Source: Prevotella merdae (lineage in GTDB: Bacteria; Bacteroidota; Bacteroidia; Bacteroidales; Bacteroidaceae). Taken from it: a DNA stretch of 64,000 bases. The position numbers were made by a program, and so were the translations under genes. Below are positions 15,114-24,245 of this stretch, piece by piece (within the stretch, counting starts at the first letter, position 1; each line of letters begins with the position of its first letter). The notes under the pieces are model-generated. The model was not told where the DNA came from. It saw only the letters and a program-made list of their open reading frames with translations, and did not search any database. The stretch spans positions 633,466 through 697,465 of the forward strand of contig NZ_LT985324.1 of the NCBI RefSeq assembly GCF_900290275.1, written 5' to 3'.

Positions 15114-15962
15114 TTAAATGTCTGTATTGTAGCAGAACTTTTGGATGGCAAATGCTACGCCGTCTTCTTCGTTCGACTTGGTAATGAAGTCGGCCTCGGC
15201 TCTTACTTCAGGTACAGCATTAGCCATGGCCACGCCAATTCCGGCAAGCTTTAGCATGGAAAGGTCGTTATATCCATCGCCAAAAGCAATCATATCGTTA
15301 GGTGTAAGGCCAATCAATCCCAATAGTCTGTTTAGTGATTGTGCCTTGTCAATGCCTCTGGGTACAAGTTCGATGAAGAATGGGGCAGAGCGGAACACGT
15401 CCATACGATTGCCTACAAGCTCGCTTAACTCCTCTTCTGCCTTTATCATAAGCGACGGGTCGCCAGTCATAAGCAGCTTGGTAGGATTTGGCTCGAGACT
15501 TTCCATAAGATTGTTTATCTTTCTTATCTGCATCTTGTTGATGCGCGACTCCTCTTTTACGTATTTGTCATCGGGCATCTCTGTTATTATTTCTTTGCCC
15601 GAATATCCAAGAAGTGCATGGCCTTTTTCCTTGGCGTAATTATATAAGATAGGTATAACGTCGTTTGGAAGATGGTTGGAATAGATCTCTTCTTTTGTTT
15701 GCCATTTTACAATCTTGCCTCCATTGTATGATAGAACATAACCGTCATACTTGTTAATTTCCAGATGGTCGGCAATTGGTGCAATGCCGTATGTAGGTCG
15801 ACCAGAAGCTAATATGATGTGTGCACCATCCTTTTGTGCCTTCATCAAGGCTTGTCGTGTTATGGGTGTAACCTCTTTGTCGTGGTTTGTCAATGTTCCG
15901 TCAAGGTCGAGTGCTATTGCACGGTAGGCAATAGAGTTGTTGGTTTTGTTGGTTGTTGACAT
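15114..15962 (-). CDS. Cof-type HAD-IIB family hydrolase
   Basis: This is a HAD phosphatase of the Cof/YidA type that dephosphorylates sugar phosphates or cofactors. From the ATG at 15962 (MSTTNKTNN) it has 282 residues. An ATG 28 codons upstream would place a non-conserved stretch overlapping the rpsP terminator, so it is rejected. Motif I is ALDLDGTLTNHD (Asp19 and Asp21), motif II is ILASGRP, motif III lysine is in RGIDKAQSLNRLL and motif IV is MIAFGDGYNDLSMLKLAG. The substrate cannot be told. It ends 30 nt upstream of nspC. Confidence 0.92.
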   Translation of the reverse strand: MSTTNKTNNSIAYRAIALDLDGTLTNHDKEVTPITRQALMKAQKDGAHIILASGRPTYGIAPIADHLEINKYDGYVLSYNGGKIVKWQTKEEIYSNHLPNDVIPILYNYAKEKGHALLGYSGKEIITEMPDDKYVKEESRINKMQIRKINNLMESLEPNPTKLLMTGDPSLMIKAEEELSELVGNRMDVFRSAPFFIELVPRGIDKAQSLNRLLGLIGLTPNDMIAFGDGYNDLSMLKLAGIGVAMANAVPEVRAEADFITKSNEEDGVAFAIQKFCYNTDI

Positions 15963-16013
15963 TCTACAGCTGTTGTTTTGATGTTTATAAATGTGGGTAA
16001 TGAGAAAATAATA

Positions 16014-16043
16014 AATCCCAAGAACGGTTATGTCCTTGGGATT
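16014..16043 (-). terminator. terminator after rpsP
   Basis: AATCCCAAG / CTTGGGATT form a 9-bp stem with a 12-nt loop. On the minus strand it is followed by a T-rich stretch, 50 nt downstream of the rpsP stop. Confidence 0.65.
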
Positions 16044-16092
16044 CATATTGTTTTGACTAAAAAACGATAGTCATAGCTTTTGACAATGTGGA

Positions 16093-16626
16093 TTAAGCCT
16101 CAGCTGGAGCCTCTTCAGTAGCCTCTGCGTTAGCAGCAGCCTCTGCCTCTGCCTTAGCGGCAGCCTCAGCAGCCTTCTTCTCAGCTACCTTCTTAGCAAT
16201 CTCCTCATTTGTCTTCTTCTCAGCCTCAAGTTCCTTAGCAACAGCCTCTGCCTTAGCCTTAGCCTCGCTCTCGCGTACGCTATCAAGTCCCTTCTGCTTG
16301 TCAGCCTTCCAAGCGTCAAACTTGTTCTGTGCTGTAGCCTCGTCGAATGCGCCCTTCTTAACGCCACCACGAAGGTGCTTCATCAAGTAAACGCCCTCGC
16401 CCTTGAGGATGTTGTGTGTTGTTGCTGTGGGCTGTGCACCTGCCTCTACCCAGTAGAGTGCACGGTCAAAATCCAAATCTACAGTAGCAGGATTGGTGTT
16501 AGGGTTGTAAGTACCAATCTTCTCAGTAAACTTACCATCACGTGGTGCTCTTGAGTCAGCGATAACGATACGATAGAAAGCGTAGCCTTTACGTCCGCCG
16601 CGCTGAAGTCTGATTTTTGTTGCCAT
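16093..16626 (-). CDS. rpsP: 30S ribosomal protein S16 with long C-terminal extension
   Basis: S16 (bS16) is a 30S assembly protein. The first 80 residues are canonical ([42 protein letters not shown], then [22 protein letters not shown]). The rest, to residue 177, is a low-complexity Lys/Ala/Glu extension that probably forms a charged helix. Such extensions are common in Bacteroidetes S16 but absent from E. coli (82 aa). It is a single-gene unit with a CAAAGTTA (-7, minus) about 61 nt upstream. Confidence 0.97.
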   Translation of the reverse strand: MATKIRLQRGGRKGYAFYRIVIADSRAPRDGKFTEKIGTYNPNTNPATVDLDFDRALYWVEAGAQPTATTHNILKGEGVYLMKHLRGGVKKGAFDEATAQNKFDAWKADKQKGLDSVRESEAKAKAEAVAKELEAEKKTNEEIAKKVAEKKAAEAAAKAEAEAAANAEATEEAPAEA

Positions 16627-16772
16627 TTTTAAATTTTAATTTAATATTGTGGTTTGAATTATGCTACTAACTCGTAATAGCGGCTGCAAAGTTACTCATA
16701 ATATTTTGAATAATGTATGTTGGCATGTTTGTTTTTGTGTGTGTTTAGTTAATATTAACAAATTGATATAAC

Positions 16773-16809
16773 AAAACGACAGAAGCAAATTAGTTGCTTC
16801 TGTCGTTTT
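16773..16809 (-). terminator. terminator after rng
   Basis: A perfect 16-bp stem (AAAACGACAGAAGCAA / TTGCTTCTGTCGTTTT) with a 5-nt loop lies 15 nt downstream of the RNase G stop. T-runs flank it on both strands. Confidence 0.9.
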
Positions 16810-16824
16810 GTTTACTTTCATTTT

Positions 16825-18399
16825 TTACTTTGTTTCTATTTCTTCCTTCATGTCTATGAACTGGCGTTTGTTGTCGTAGAATTCATACTGCAAGAAAGCG
16901 AGTTTCTCTGAAGGTATGATATGTACTCCAAGTCCATATTTGAGTTGCCATTTACGTTTAAGGGAGAACACTCCCTTATTGATGTAGGCAGCTACATACG
17001 GGTGTACATGTAGGTAGAATGTCTTGACTCCAATCTTGTTGACAAGTCGGTCAATCTTACTTTCGAGTTGGTCTGTAAAAATGATGCTCGATTTTATTTT
17101 TCCTTTACCGAAGCATGTGGGGCATATTTCTTCCACATTCACGTCCATGGCGGGGCGCACTCTTTGTCGTGTTATCTGCATCAAGCCAAATTTGCTTAAT
17201 GGCAAGATATTGTGGCGTGCTCTATCCTTCTGCATGTTTTTGCACATGCGTTCGTATAGAAGCTGTCTGTCTTCGGCGAGGTTCATGTCTATAAAGTCGA
17301 CAACGATAATACCTCCCATATCGCGAAGTCGCAACTGGCGTGCCAACTCATCGGCTGCTCCAAGGTTAACGTCAAGAGCATTAGCCTCTTGTCCATTGTC
17401 AGAGTGTGAACGGTTGCCGCTGTTTACGTCAACTACATGCAAAGCTTCGGTGTGTTCGATAATGAGATAAGCACCGTGTTTGTAGTTGACTGTTTTGCCG
17501 AAACTGGACTTAATTTGTTTTGTTACATTAAAGTTATCGAAGATAGGAACTGTTCCTGTGTAAAGTTTCACGATGTTGGCCTTCTCTGGGGCAATGAGTT
17601 CAACATAGTGCTTCACTTCGTGGAACACATCTTCATCGTTGACGTAGATGTTTTCGTAGGTGGGGTTGAACAAATCTCTCAATAGAGCTACGGCACGTCC
17701 TGTTTCTTCGAAGATTAGTTGCGGGCGTTTCTGGGTCTTTTGCACTTTAATAAGTGCGTCTTCCCAACGCTTCGTCAGAATTTTTAATTCAGCGTCCAGT
17801 TCAGCGACTCTTTTGCCCTCAGCAACAGTACGAACAATTACACCGCAATTCTTGGGTTTAATACTGTTGATGAGTTGTTTTAAGCGTGCTCGTTCTTCAC
17901 CGCTTTTAATTTTAGACGATACAGAAACCTTGTCGCCAAAAGGCATAAGTACGAGATATCGTCCTGCAAAACTTAATTCGCCAGTGAGTCGTGGTCCTTT
18001 TGTTGATATTGGTTCTTTAACAATCTGCACCAATACCTCTTGTCCAACAGTCAGCGTGTTCTGTACACTTCCGTCTTTCTTCAAGTCGGGTTGGCGTGTT
18101 GCCTTAGCAAAAGGATAGAGCTTTTTTTTGTCGCTTTGTACCTGTCTTAGGTATTTTTCGTAAGAATTGAATTGGTTGCCTAAATCAAGATAGTGGAGAA
18201 AAGCATCGCGCTCATAACCAACATCCACGAAACTGGCATTCAGTCCGGGCATTAGTTTTTTTACTTTTGCTACATAGATGTTGCCAACAGAGAATGAGGC
18301 AGATCTTGGCTCTGTCTGATATTCCACAAGTCGCTTGTCCTCAAGCAATGCTATGGAAATTTCTTTCTGTTGAACGTCGATTATAACTTCGCTCGTCAT
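16825..18399 (-). CDS. rng: ribonuclease G (RNase E/G family)
   Basis: This is a single-strand endoribonuclease that matures 16S rRNA and starts mRNA decay. The 524-residue protein has an S1 domain (about 35-125, GNIYVAKVKKLMPGLNASFVDVGYERDAFLHY), RNase H/DNase I-like subdomains, the catalytic Asp region VVDFIDM (about 358-364) and the Zn-link CPTCFGKGK (about 425-433). It lacks the long C-terminal scaffold of RNase E, so it is G-like. The neighbours are a 29-residue basic protein and HU upstream on the same strand, an arrangement common in Bacteroidetes. Confidence 0.94.
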   Translation of the reverse strand: MTSEVIIDVQQKEISIALLEDKRLVEYQTEPRSASFSVGNIYVAKVKKLMPGLNASFVDVGYERDAFLHYLDLGNQFNSYEKYLRQVQSDKKKLYPFAKATRQPDLKKDGSVQNTLTVGQEVLVQIVKEPISTKGPRLTGELSFAGRYLVLMPFGDKVSVSSKIKSGEERARLKQLINSIKPKNCGVIVRTVAEGKRVAELDAELKILTKRWEDALIKVQKTQKRPQLIFEETGRAVALLRDLFNPTYENIYVNDEDVFHEVKHYVELIAPEKANIVKLYTGTVPIFDNFNVTKQIKSSFGKTVNYKHGAYLIIEHTEALHVVDVNSGNRSHSDNGQEANALDVNLGAADELARQLRLRDMGGIIVVDFIDMNLAEDRQLLYERMCKNMQKDRARHNILPLSKFGLMQITRQRVRPAMDVNVEEICPTCFGKGKIKSSIIFTDQLESKIDRLVNKIGVKTFYLHVHPYVAAYINKGVFSLKRKWQLKYGLGVHIIPSEKLAFLQYEFYDNKRQFIDMKEEIETK

Positions 18400-18520
18400 T
18401 TCTCTTTCTGTTCTAATTTAGATTAATAAGTTAGTATCAGTAATCAGCTTTCCGGCATTACTGCTTTTCCATCTGTATCCGATACTTTGAATTACGTTGC
18501 TTACATACGAGTAAAGCATA

Positions 18521-18567
18521 GGGGCGCGCCAAAGCTCATTGCGTTTGCATTGTGTTTGACGCGCCCC
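18521..18567 (-). repeat. GC-rich inverted repeat in the rng leader
   Basis: GGGGCGCG (18521-18528) and CGCGCCCC (18560-18567) form an 8-bp all-GC stem around 31 nt. It lies between the small basic protein gene and rng, in an otherwise AT-rich spacer. No T-run follows, so a terminator is unlikely; an mRNA processing or regulatory hairpin is possible. Confidence 0.6.
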
Positions 18568-18602
18568 CATATTTCGGAACTGACCCTTATGGGCAGGCTT
18601 TC

Positions 18603-18692
18603 TTACTTGCTCTTATGTCTGTTCTTACGTAATCTCTTTTTACGCTTGTGAGTAGCCATCTTGTGTCCCTTTTTTTTCTTTCCGTTTGGCAT
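18603..18692 (-). CDS. 29-residue basic protein, probably ribosomal
   Basis: This is a very short gene encoding 29 residues, about 14 of them Lys or Arg: it begins MPNGKKKKGHKMATHKRK and ends RKNRHKSK. I recall near-identical small proteins upstream of rng in Bacteroides and flavobacteria, usually annotated as hypothetical. The extreme basicity and size resemble small bacterial ribosomal proteins (bTHX, or the small protein reported in Bacteroidetes ribosomes), but the identity is an inference. It lies 52 nt after HU and 203 nt before rng. Confidence 0.75.
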   Translation of the reverse strand: MPNGKKKKGHKMATHKRKKRLRKNRHKSK

Positions 18693-18743
18693 AACTTTAA
18701 AATTTTTATTGTTAATATGTTAATTTATAATATGTTTATTGTC

Positions 18744-19034
18744 TTATTCCATTGTCGCATTTTTCATCTCCTCGATAAAGCACTTAGCTGGCTTGAAACT
18801 TGGCTGGTCGTGAGCGCCAATCTTCATCGTTGTCTTCTTCAATATGTTTCTTGCTGTTTTGGCAGCGCGATGCTTTACGATGAAACTTCCAAATCCACGC
18901 AGGTACACATTCTCCTTGTTTGACAACAAGCTGTCTTTTATGTTCTCCATAAAGCTTTCTACTACGACCGATACGTCCTTCTTTTGCAAACCAGTGCTCT
19001 CAGCAATTTTGTTAATGATATCTGCTTTAGTCAT
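18744..19034 (-). CDS. HU family DNA-binding protein
   Basis: This is a nucleoid protein of the HU/IHF family. The start at 19034 gives MTKADIINKIAESTGLQKKDV, the canonical N-terminus; the upstream in-frame ATG would extend into the promoter region. The 96-residue protein has the beta-arm region NVYLRGFGSFIVKHRAAKTARNI (about 47-69), where the usual RNP motif is replaced by ARN. HU or an IHF-like subunit cannot be separated on sequence alone. TATCTTTG (-7) lies about 55 nt upstream. Confidence 0.94.
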   Translation of the reverse strand: MTKADIINKIAESTGLQKKDVSVVVESFMENIKDSLLSNKENVYLRGFGSFIVKHRAAKTARNILKKTTMKIGAHDQPSFKPAKCFIEEMKNATME

Positions 19035-19088
19035 TTGAATGTATGTTATTGTTATCTTGTTTTTATCTTTCTTTCCTCTAAGGACGTG

Positions 19089-19120
19089 CAAAGATACAAG
19101 TTTTTCGTGTTATATGAAAA
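19089..19120 (-). promoter_or_regulatory. promoter of the HU gene
   Basis: TATCTTTG on the minus strand (19089-19096) fits the -7 consensus, with a TTTT at 19117-19120 as a weak -33, 20 nt away. Confidence 0.5.
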
Positions 19121-19191
19121 TTTATTGTGCATTTTTTTGCTTATAAAGCTAATATTGGTTTGCCGAACTAGTTAATTTTCACCTTGTTAAG

Positions 19192-20112
19192 TCAGTACTC
19201 GTAGTCTTCGTAATGCCATTCGTCGTCTGTTGACATCGTAAAACCACGTCCCGTTGCCGACTCATCTTCGTAGAAGCAACCCGAATAACGTGTTATATAA
19301 TTGCGTTTTACGCTCACATTGTCTATGGTTCGTTCGTATGTGGATGATGTTGAACTGGCATTTTCCAATGCGGATATTTCTATTTTCAGCTTTTTGCCAT
19401 CGGCATGCGGAAATGTATATATATCGTATGTCGACTCGCCAGTGTATGCAGAGTTGGCTACCGAGCGCATTTCTGTTTGTTTAGAGTTTACGCATCCGTA
19501 TCCTGTTGTCGCGTCAAATGTAGAGCTTCCGCCAGTGTAATAGAACTTAATATTGTGTATGTTAGCTGGTGTTTTGTCTTTCATTACGAGTCGCACCATG
19601 GCAACGGCTCGTTTCATTGTAAGGTTGAATGTAATGTTTTCTCCCACATCTATGTCACCATAATAATAAAATGTGTCGGTAACCTTATTGTCTTTGAACG
19701 TTATTTTTGAAGGTGTAGTCATAGTGGCATTGCCTTCGCCGTTATGTGCCAATACAGCAATGTAATAGTGGCCTTTGGCAAGAGTGGTCTTAATCTGTCC
19801 GAACGAAGCATCTCCCTTTTCCTGATTAATCGACTTTATTCTTGTACCGTCGTCGCCATTGTATATTGCAAGGTTTATACGATTGCACAAGTTTTGAATA
19901 GGAGTTGTTGCGCGGCTTTGTTGCGGTGCCAACTGATCGTTGACGAAAGCGTTGTCAAGTTCGCTTGCTCCAAACGTAACGGTTATTTCGTCTTTGTTGG
20001 GTTTGTTGTTACTTCGTTCTTCCTCGTCGCTGAAAACGGCTTTCTCGCATGATGTCCACATAAGTGCGAACAATAAAGCTGTTGCTAAATGTGCTAATGA
20101 TTTGTGTGTCAT
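19192..20112 (-). CDS. FimB/Mfa2-like fimbrial lipoprotein
   Basis: The 306-residue predicted lipoprotein has a signal ending LMWTSC, with lipobox Cys22. The family resemblance is to FimB/Mfa2, anchor proteins of Bacteroidales type V fimbriae: an N-terminal transthyretin-like domain with LCNRINLAIYNGDDGTRI and GHYYIAVLAHNG (about 70-130), then a beta-rich second domain containing the VRLVMKD and NIHNIKFYYTGGSSTFDATTGY strands. No major fimbrillin gene is adjacent, so this is an orphan. It has its own promoter (TATCTTTG). Confidence 0.75.
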   Translation of the reverse strand: MTHKSLAHLATALLFALMWTSCEKAVFSDEEERSNNKPNKDEITVTFGASELDNAFVNDQLAPQQSRATTPIQNLCNRINLAIYNGDDGTRIKSINQEKGDASFGQIKTTLAKGHYYIAVLAHNGEGNATMTTPSKITFKDNKVTDTFYYYGDIDVGENITFNLTMKRAVAMVRLVMKDKTPANIHNIKFYYTGGSSTFDATTGYGCVNSKQTEMRSVANSAYTGESTYDIYTFPHADGKKLKIEISALENASSTSSTYERTIDNVSVKRNYITRYSGCFYEDESATGRGFTMSTDDEWHYEDYEY

Positions 20113-20148
20113 AATGTTTTTGTTATTAGGTTCGTATTACGTTTAGTG

Positions 20149-20180
20149 CAAAGATAGCGTAAAATCTAATACAAAACAAA
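20149..20180 (-). promoter_or_regulatory. promoter of the fimbrial lipoprotein gene
   Basis: On the minus strand TTTG (20177-20180) and TATCTTTG (20149-20156) are 20 nt apart. The promoter overlaps the MATE terminator. Confidence 0.65.
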
Positions 20181-20215
20181 AATAGCACCGTCAAATTTAT
20201 GACAATGCTATTTTT
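20178..20215 (-). terminator. terminator after the MATE transporter gene
   Basis: AAAAATAGCA / TGCTATTTTT form a 10-bp stem, with an inner GTCA / TGAC helix and flanking T-runs. Confidence 0.75.
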
Positions 20216-20221
20216 TTTCTT

Positions 20222-21586
20222 TTATTGGCAAGTGGCCATTGGGGTTGTTCGCAATTTCTTTCTTGCTGTAATGTAGTATGCTGTGCATACCATTATGCCC
20301 GTTAGGCACCACGAAACTGGGTATACAAGCATTATGACGTCGAAAGTGTGCCATACCGGACAAACAGCATATACCCAAACGATACGCAATAGGCATGTGC
20401 CGAAGACGGTAAGAATAGTTGGCAGCATCGATTTGCCCATACCTCTAAGTGATGAGGCAGATATCTCATAACTGCTTGCAATGAACTGCCAAGCAAGTAC
20501 AATATCCATACGGGTAGCTCCATATGCCTGAACATTTGGGTCGTTAGAGAAAAACGACAGGAAGAACGAGTGTTGCCATACGAATAGTTCGTTAAGTGCT
20601 CCGCAGCATACAACGCTAAGTGTAAGGCATATCCAATAGATGCGTTTTACTCTTTCCTTGTTTCCTGCGCCATAGTTCTGGCCTATAAATGATATTGCTG
20701 CTCCATTAAAGGCCGCTATCACGAAATAGCAGTAGTATTCAAAGTTGAGAGCGGCAGCCGATCCTGCTATGGCATCAGATCCATATCCGTTAATTGCTGT
20801 TTGCAGCAGAACGTTAGAGAAAGAGAATACCATGCCTTGCAATCCGGCCGGAATACCTATCATAAGCATACGCTTAAGTTCGCTCCATACTACACCTATT
20901 TTATTAAGGTGTAGGCGGAAGGGGGCTTTCTCCTTGCAAAGCAATCTAATGATAAGCAATGCGCTAACAAGATTGGCAATACCAGTAGCCACAGCAACAC
21001 CTGCAACACTCATCTTTAGTACGATGACAAAGAACAGATTGAGCACAGTATTCACGATACCGGCAATAACGAGTATGTATAGTGGGCGTTTTGTGTCGCC
21101 CATACTTCTTAGTATTGCTGCGCCAAAGTTGAATATCAGAAAGAAAGGTATTCCTAAGAAGTATATTCGCAAATATGTGGCAGCCAATGTCAGTACATCA
21201 TCAGGTGTGCCCATAATCGTAAGTATGGGTTTGGCAGCAGCCACGCCCAAGCACATAAGTATCAATCCACTTACGATGGCTGTGGTGAATGCAGTTGAAA
21301 CAGCTTTCTGTATGCCTTCTTCATCGTTTTGGCCTATATGGTTGGATATGATAACATTAGCGCCCATCGACACACCAAGGAATAGGTTGATGAGCAAGCT
21401 GATAACAGGGCCATTGCTGCCAACGGCTGCAAGAGCCTGACTGCTTGCAAAATGTCCTACAACAGCAACATCAATAGAGTTGAAGAGCTGTTGTAGCACA
21501 CTGCTTGCAGCAAGAGGCAATGAGAAGACAAGTATCTTCATAAGCAGAGGCCCATGAAGCATGTCTATTTCATTCGATTTTGCCAT
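20222..21586 (-). CDS. MATE family efflux transporter
   Basis: This is a cation-coupled multidrug/toxin extrusion pump with 454 residues and about 12 membrane segments. N-terminal LPLAASSVLQQLFNSIDVAVVGHFASSQALAAVGSN (about 24-59) is the family hallmark, and the second half repeats it around GIPAGLQGMVFSFSNVLLQTAINGYGSDAIAGSAAA (about 239-274). The DinF/NorM-type substrate cannot be predicted. It starts 3 nt after the cupin gene and is likely co-transcribed with it. Confidence 0.93.
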   Translation of the reverse strand: MAKSNEIDMLHGPLLMKILVFSLPLAASSVLQQLFNSIDVAVVGHFASSQALAAVGSNGPVISLLINLFLGVSMGANVIISNHIGQNDEEGIQKAVSTAFTTAIVSGLILMCLGVAAAKPILTIMGTPDDVLTLAATYLRIYFLGIPFFLIFNFGAAILRSMGDTKRPLYILVIAGIVNTVLNLFFVIVLKMSVAGVAVATGIANLVSALLIIRLLCKEKAPFRLHLNKIGVVWSELKRMLMIGIPAGLQGMVFSFSNVLLQTAINGYGSDAIAGSAAALNFEYYCYFVIAAFNGAAISFIGQNYGAGNKERVKRIYWICLTLSVVCCGALNELFVWQHSFFLSFFSNDPNVQAYGATRMDIVLAWQFIASSYEISASSLRGMGKSMLPTILTVFGTCLLRIVWVYAVCPVWHTFDVIMLVYPVSWCLTGIMVCTAYYITARKKLRTTPMATCQ

Positions 21587-21589
21587 ATT

Positions 21590-21928
21590 TTAGATAGTTC
21601 CTGTCTCGGGCACAATAGCAAAGAATTCTGCGTCTTCAGATGTCTTGTTTTCAGCGCAATGTGCATGTCCGCTTGGGCAGTAGTGCACGTCGCCTGCCGA
21701 TGCCGTCTCTGTCTTTCCGTCATAGGTAAAGGTGATGGTTCCCTTAAGGATATACATTACCTCGCAATTTCCCGTATGCGTATGAAGACCAATGCTACTG
21801 CCAGCTGGCAATATGTTGTGCATGATTTTCACTTTGCCGTCGTCTGCAAGTTTGGTCAAGAAAGGACCATTACCACCTTTGAATCCGTCGACTTCTTTTC
21901 TTTCGATGTTTCTGAAATCAATAATCAT
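21590..21928 (-). CDS. small cupin-domain protein
   Basis: The 112-residue single-domain cupin has motif 1 at GSSIGLHTHTGNCEVMYILKGT (metal-ligand His, His, Glu, about 44-65) and motif 2 at AGDVHYCPSGHAHCAEN (about 78-94, third His). Such proteins bind a divalent metal and act as small isomerases, dioxygenases or sugar/effector sensors; the reaction is unknown. It lies between an MFS transporter and a MATE pump on the same strand. Confidence 0.88.
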   Translation of the reverse strand: MIIDFRNIERKEVDGFKGGNGPFLTKLADDGKVKIMHNILPAGSSIGLHTHTGNCEVMYILKGTITFTYDGKTETASAGDVHYCPSGHAHCAENKTSEDAEFFAIVPETGTI

Positions 21929-21970
21929 AATATTAGTCTCCTTTACATTTATGGTTTTATGTATTTTTGT

Positions 21971-23167
21971 TTATGCGTGAAACTCGGTATGTTTCTTCTT
22001 CATCAACGAGTTAATCGAGCACATTATCGATGCTATTGCAAATAGCAGAATGGCTCCATGTTCGCCCGTTGCTGCTTGTTCGGCGGCATAGGTACCAACG
22101 AGACAACCTGCAGCAATGCCCAAGAACAAACCACCATCGCTTGCCATAAAATATGTGCTTTCGGCTGTACTGCGTTGGCAGTGGTTGCTTCTGTCCAACA
22201 ATTTGTACAACTGTTCGGATGCGGTAAGTCCGAAGCCAAGACCAAGCACCATAGGTTTCAGTGTGTCGTCGAGCATACCATTGTGTAGTGTCATTGCCAA
22301 TACAGCTGTCAGTATGCAAACATTGCCTACCATAGACGTGAATCGTCCCATTCTTACGGCAGGGAATCGCAATGTAAGTATTGCGATAGCAAATCCTACT
22401 GCAAGCGATGTGAAGAATTCGGTACTTGTATGTGTAACCATAGTCAGGCCAAGTGCCGCACTCATACATGCTATTACTATAGACACATTCCATCCTTGTG
22501 GCAATAAGAAACGGTCGGTTGATATCAGTTTGGTTCCTTCCTCAGGCGCTCTGAACGGAAAGTTTACCATCATCACTAGGGCGGCTGCAACTATAGCCAT
22601 TGCTGCTCCTATGCCATAGAACATGGTGTTTTGCACCTCGTTGCGCAACTGTATAGCAATAATTGGTCCTGCTACAATTGTGAGTCTGGCAATCCATATA
22701 GCGGCATAATTGGCCTCAGTACGATGACACGACTCCGTCTTGTCTATTAATAATGTGCACGACAGCACTCTCTTGGACTGTCCAAACACCATACCTCCAA
22801 ATGTGCATACACCCAATAGGGCCATAATATGGTTTTCGACGGCATATTTGTTTTGCGGGTTGTCGAATACCGACAAAGCCAAGATAGTTGCTGCAAGGCA
22901 TAACGCCGAAATACCAAATACTTTATTGCGTCGATAGCGCTGTATAAGCCAGCTTCCAAAGAATCCTGATACAAAGATGCCGGTTACGAACAGCACCATA
23001 GTAAGGCTTGCCAAACTTGCGTCTACATAATTGTTTTTAAACAATCGGTAGGGTAGGAATGGGATGGTCATGTAGCAAGCGATGCACAACAGTAGTTCCG
23101 CGGCTATCAGCAATGAGAAGTCGCGGTTCCACATACGGTGATATGTTGGAGTGTATTGTTTATCCAT
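21971..23167 (-). CDS. MFS transporter
   Basis: The 398-residue protein has about 12 membrane segments. RYRRNKVFGIS after the second helix pair (about 77-87) is a degenerate form of the MFS loop 2-3 motif. YAAIWIARLTIVAGPIIAIQL and SDGGLFLGIAAGCLVGTY are typical helices. The substrate is unknown. The ATG overlaps the panB stop by one base (TAATG), so translation is probably coupled. Given panB, export of a pantothenate-related compound could be imagined but is not supported by the sequence. Confidence 0.88.
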   Translation of the reverse strand: MDKQYTPTYHRMWNRDFSLLIAAELLLCIACYMTIPFLPYRLFKNNYVDASLASLTMVLFVTGIFVSGFFGSWLIQRYRRNKVFGISALCLAATILALSVFDNPQNKYAVENHIMALLGVCTFGGMVFGQSKRVLSCTLLIDKTESCHRTEANYAAIWIARLTIVAGPIIAIQLRNEVQNTMFYGIGAAMAIVAAALVMMVNFPFRAPEEGTKLISTDRFLLPQGWNVSIVIACMSAALGLTMVTHTSTEFFTSLAVGFAIAILTLRFPAVRMGRFTSMVGNVCILTAVLAMTLHNGMLDDTLKPMVLGLGFGLTASEQLYKLLDRSNHCQRSTAESTYFMASDGGLFLGIAAGCLVGTYAAEQAATGEHGAILLFAIASIMCSINSLMKKKHTEFHA

Positions 23168-23988
23168 TAATACGATTCTGTTTCGTTGGGGAAGTCCGCG
23201 GTTTTAACGTCATTAACGTAGCGACCTACGGCGTTTGTTATTATTTCGTATAAGTCGGCGTATTGGCGCAAGAACTTAGGCTTAAAGCCACGGTTCATGC
23301 CAAGCATGTCGGCATATACAAGTACCTGTCCGTCGCAATGAGGTCCGGCACCGATACCTATAGTGGCACAGCTTACAGCCTCAGTAACTTTCTTGGCAAG
23401 GTCTGCAGGAATCTTCTCTAATACAATACAGAAACATCCAGCCTCGTCAAGTGCCTTGGCGTCTGCAATAAGCTTTTCTGCCTCGGCATCGCCCTTGGCA
23501 CGCAGGCCATATCCACCAAACTTGTGTACACTTTGTGGTGTAAGTCCAAGATGTCCGCTAACAGGAATGCCTGCATCCACCATTCGCTTAACCATTGGTG
23601 CAATCTCGGCACCGCCTTCAATCTTCACGGCATCCACACCAGCTTCTTTCATTATACGTATAGCGTTGCGCAATCCTTCTTCTGCTGATACTTGATAGCT
23701 GCCGAAAGGCATGTCGCATACAACGAGTGCGTGGTTCACAGCACGAGCTACCGAACGTGCATGATATATCATCTGGTCTACTGTTATAGGTAGCGTTGTC
23801 ATATTTCCATCGGCAACATTAGAGGCCGAGTCGCCAACAAGTATTGTGTCAACCCCTCCTGCATCAATGATAGAAGCTGTTGTGTAGTCGTAAGCTGTGA
23901 GCCAGCTTATCTTCTCGCCATTTTGCTTCATCTCAAAATACAGGGGTGCTGTGATTTTTTTCTTTGTTGTGCTTAAATATTCTGCCAT
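23167..23988 (-). CDS. panB: 3-methyl-2-oxobutanoate hydroxymethyltransferase
   Basis: PanB makes ketopantoate from 2-oxoisovalerate and methylene-THF, the first step of pantothenate synthesis. The 273-residue protein shows [29 protein letters not shown] (about 31-59, Mg2+ Asp), [33 protein letters not shown] (about 96-128, catalytic Lys/Glu) and [17 protein letters not shown] (about 143-159). The length is slightly above E. coli PanB (264). It has its own promoter and reads away from the divergent leu operon, which uses the same precursor 2-oxoisovalerate. Confidence 0.96.
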   Translation of the reverse strand: MAEYLSTTKKKITAPLYFEMKQNGEKISWLTAYDYTTASIIDAGGVDTILVGDSASNVADGNMTTLPITVDQMIYHARSVARAVNHALVVCDMPFGSYQVSAEEGLRNAIRIMKEAGVDAVKIEGGAEIAPMVKRMVDAGIPVSGHLGLTPQSVHKFGGYGLRAKGDAEAEKLIADAKALDEAGCFCIVLEKIPADLAKKVTEAVSCATIGIGAGPHCDGQVLVYADMLGMNRGFKPKFLRQYADLYEIITNAVGRYVNDVKTADFPNETESY

Positions 23989-24016
23989 TTTAAAGTTGTT
24001 GTTTTGTAATTTATGG

Positions 24017-24047
24017 CAAAATTACAACATTTTACGTAAATGGCAAA
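24017..24047 (-). promoter_or_regulatory. promoter of panB
   Basis: On the minus strand TTTG (24044-24047) and TAATTTTG (24017-24024) are separated by 19 nt. It lies 29 nt before the panB start. Confidence 0.7.
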
Positions 24048-24177
24048 GGAATGTGTGGTATTAATGCTATATGGGCGTTGCTTATATATAAATAAGGTGT
24101 AAGATAAACATGGCATTGGTTAAACATGTGGTAAACTAATAAAATGTAACTTATTTGGTAATTTTTATTATAAAATA

Positions 24178-24208
24178 TTTGTGGAATACCGATAAATTCT
24201 TACCTTTG
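24178..24208 (+). promoter_or_regulatory. promoter of the leu/cim operon leader
   Basis: TTTG (24178-24181) and TACCTTTG (24201-24208) are separated by 19 nt. Transcription would begin near 24214, about 30 nt before the leader peptide. Confidence 0.8.
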
Positions 24209-24245
24209 TAACCGAAACAATGAATAATCATTAAAGTAGATAAAT

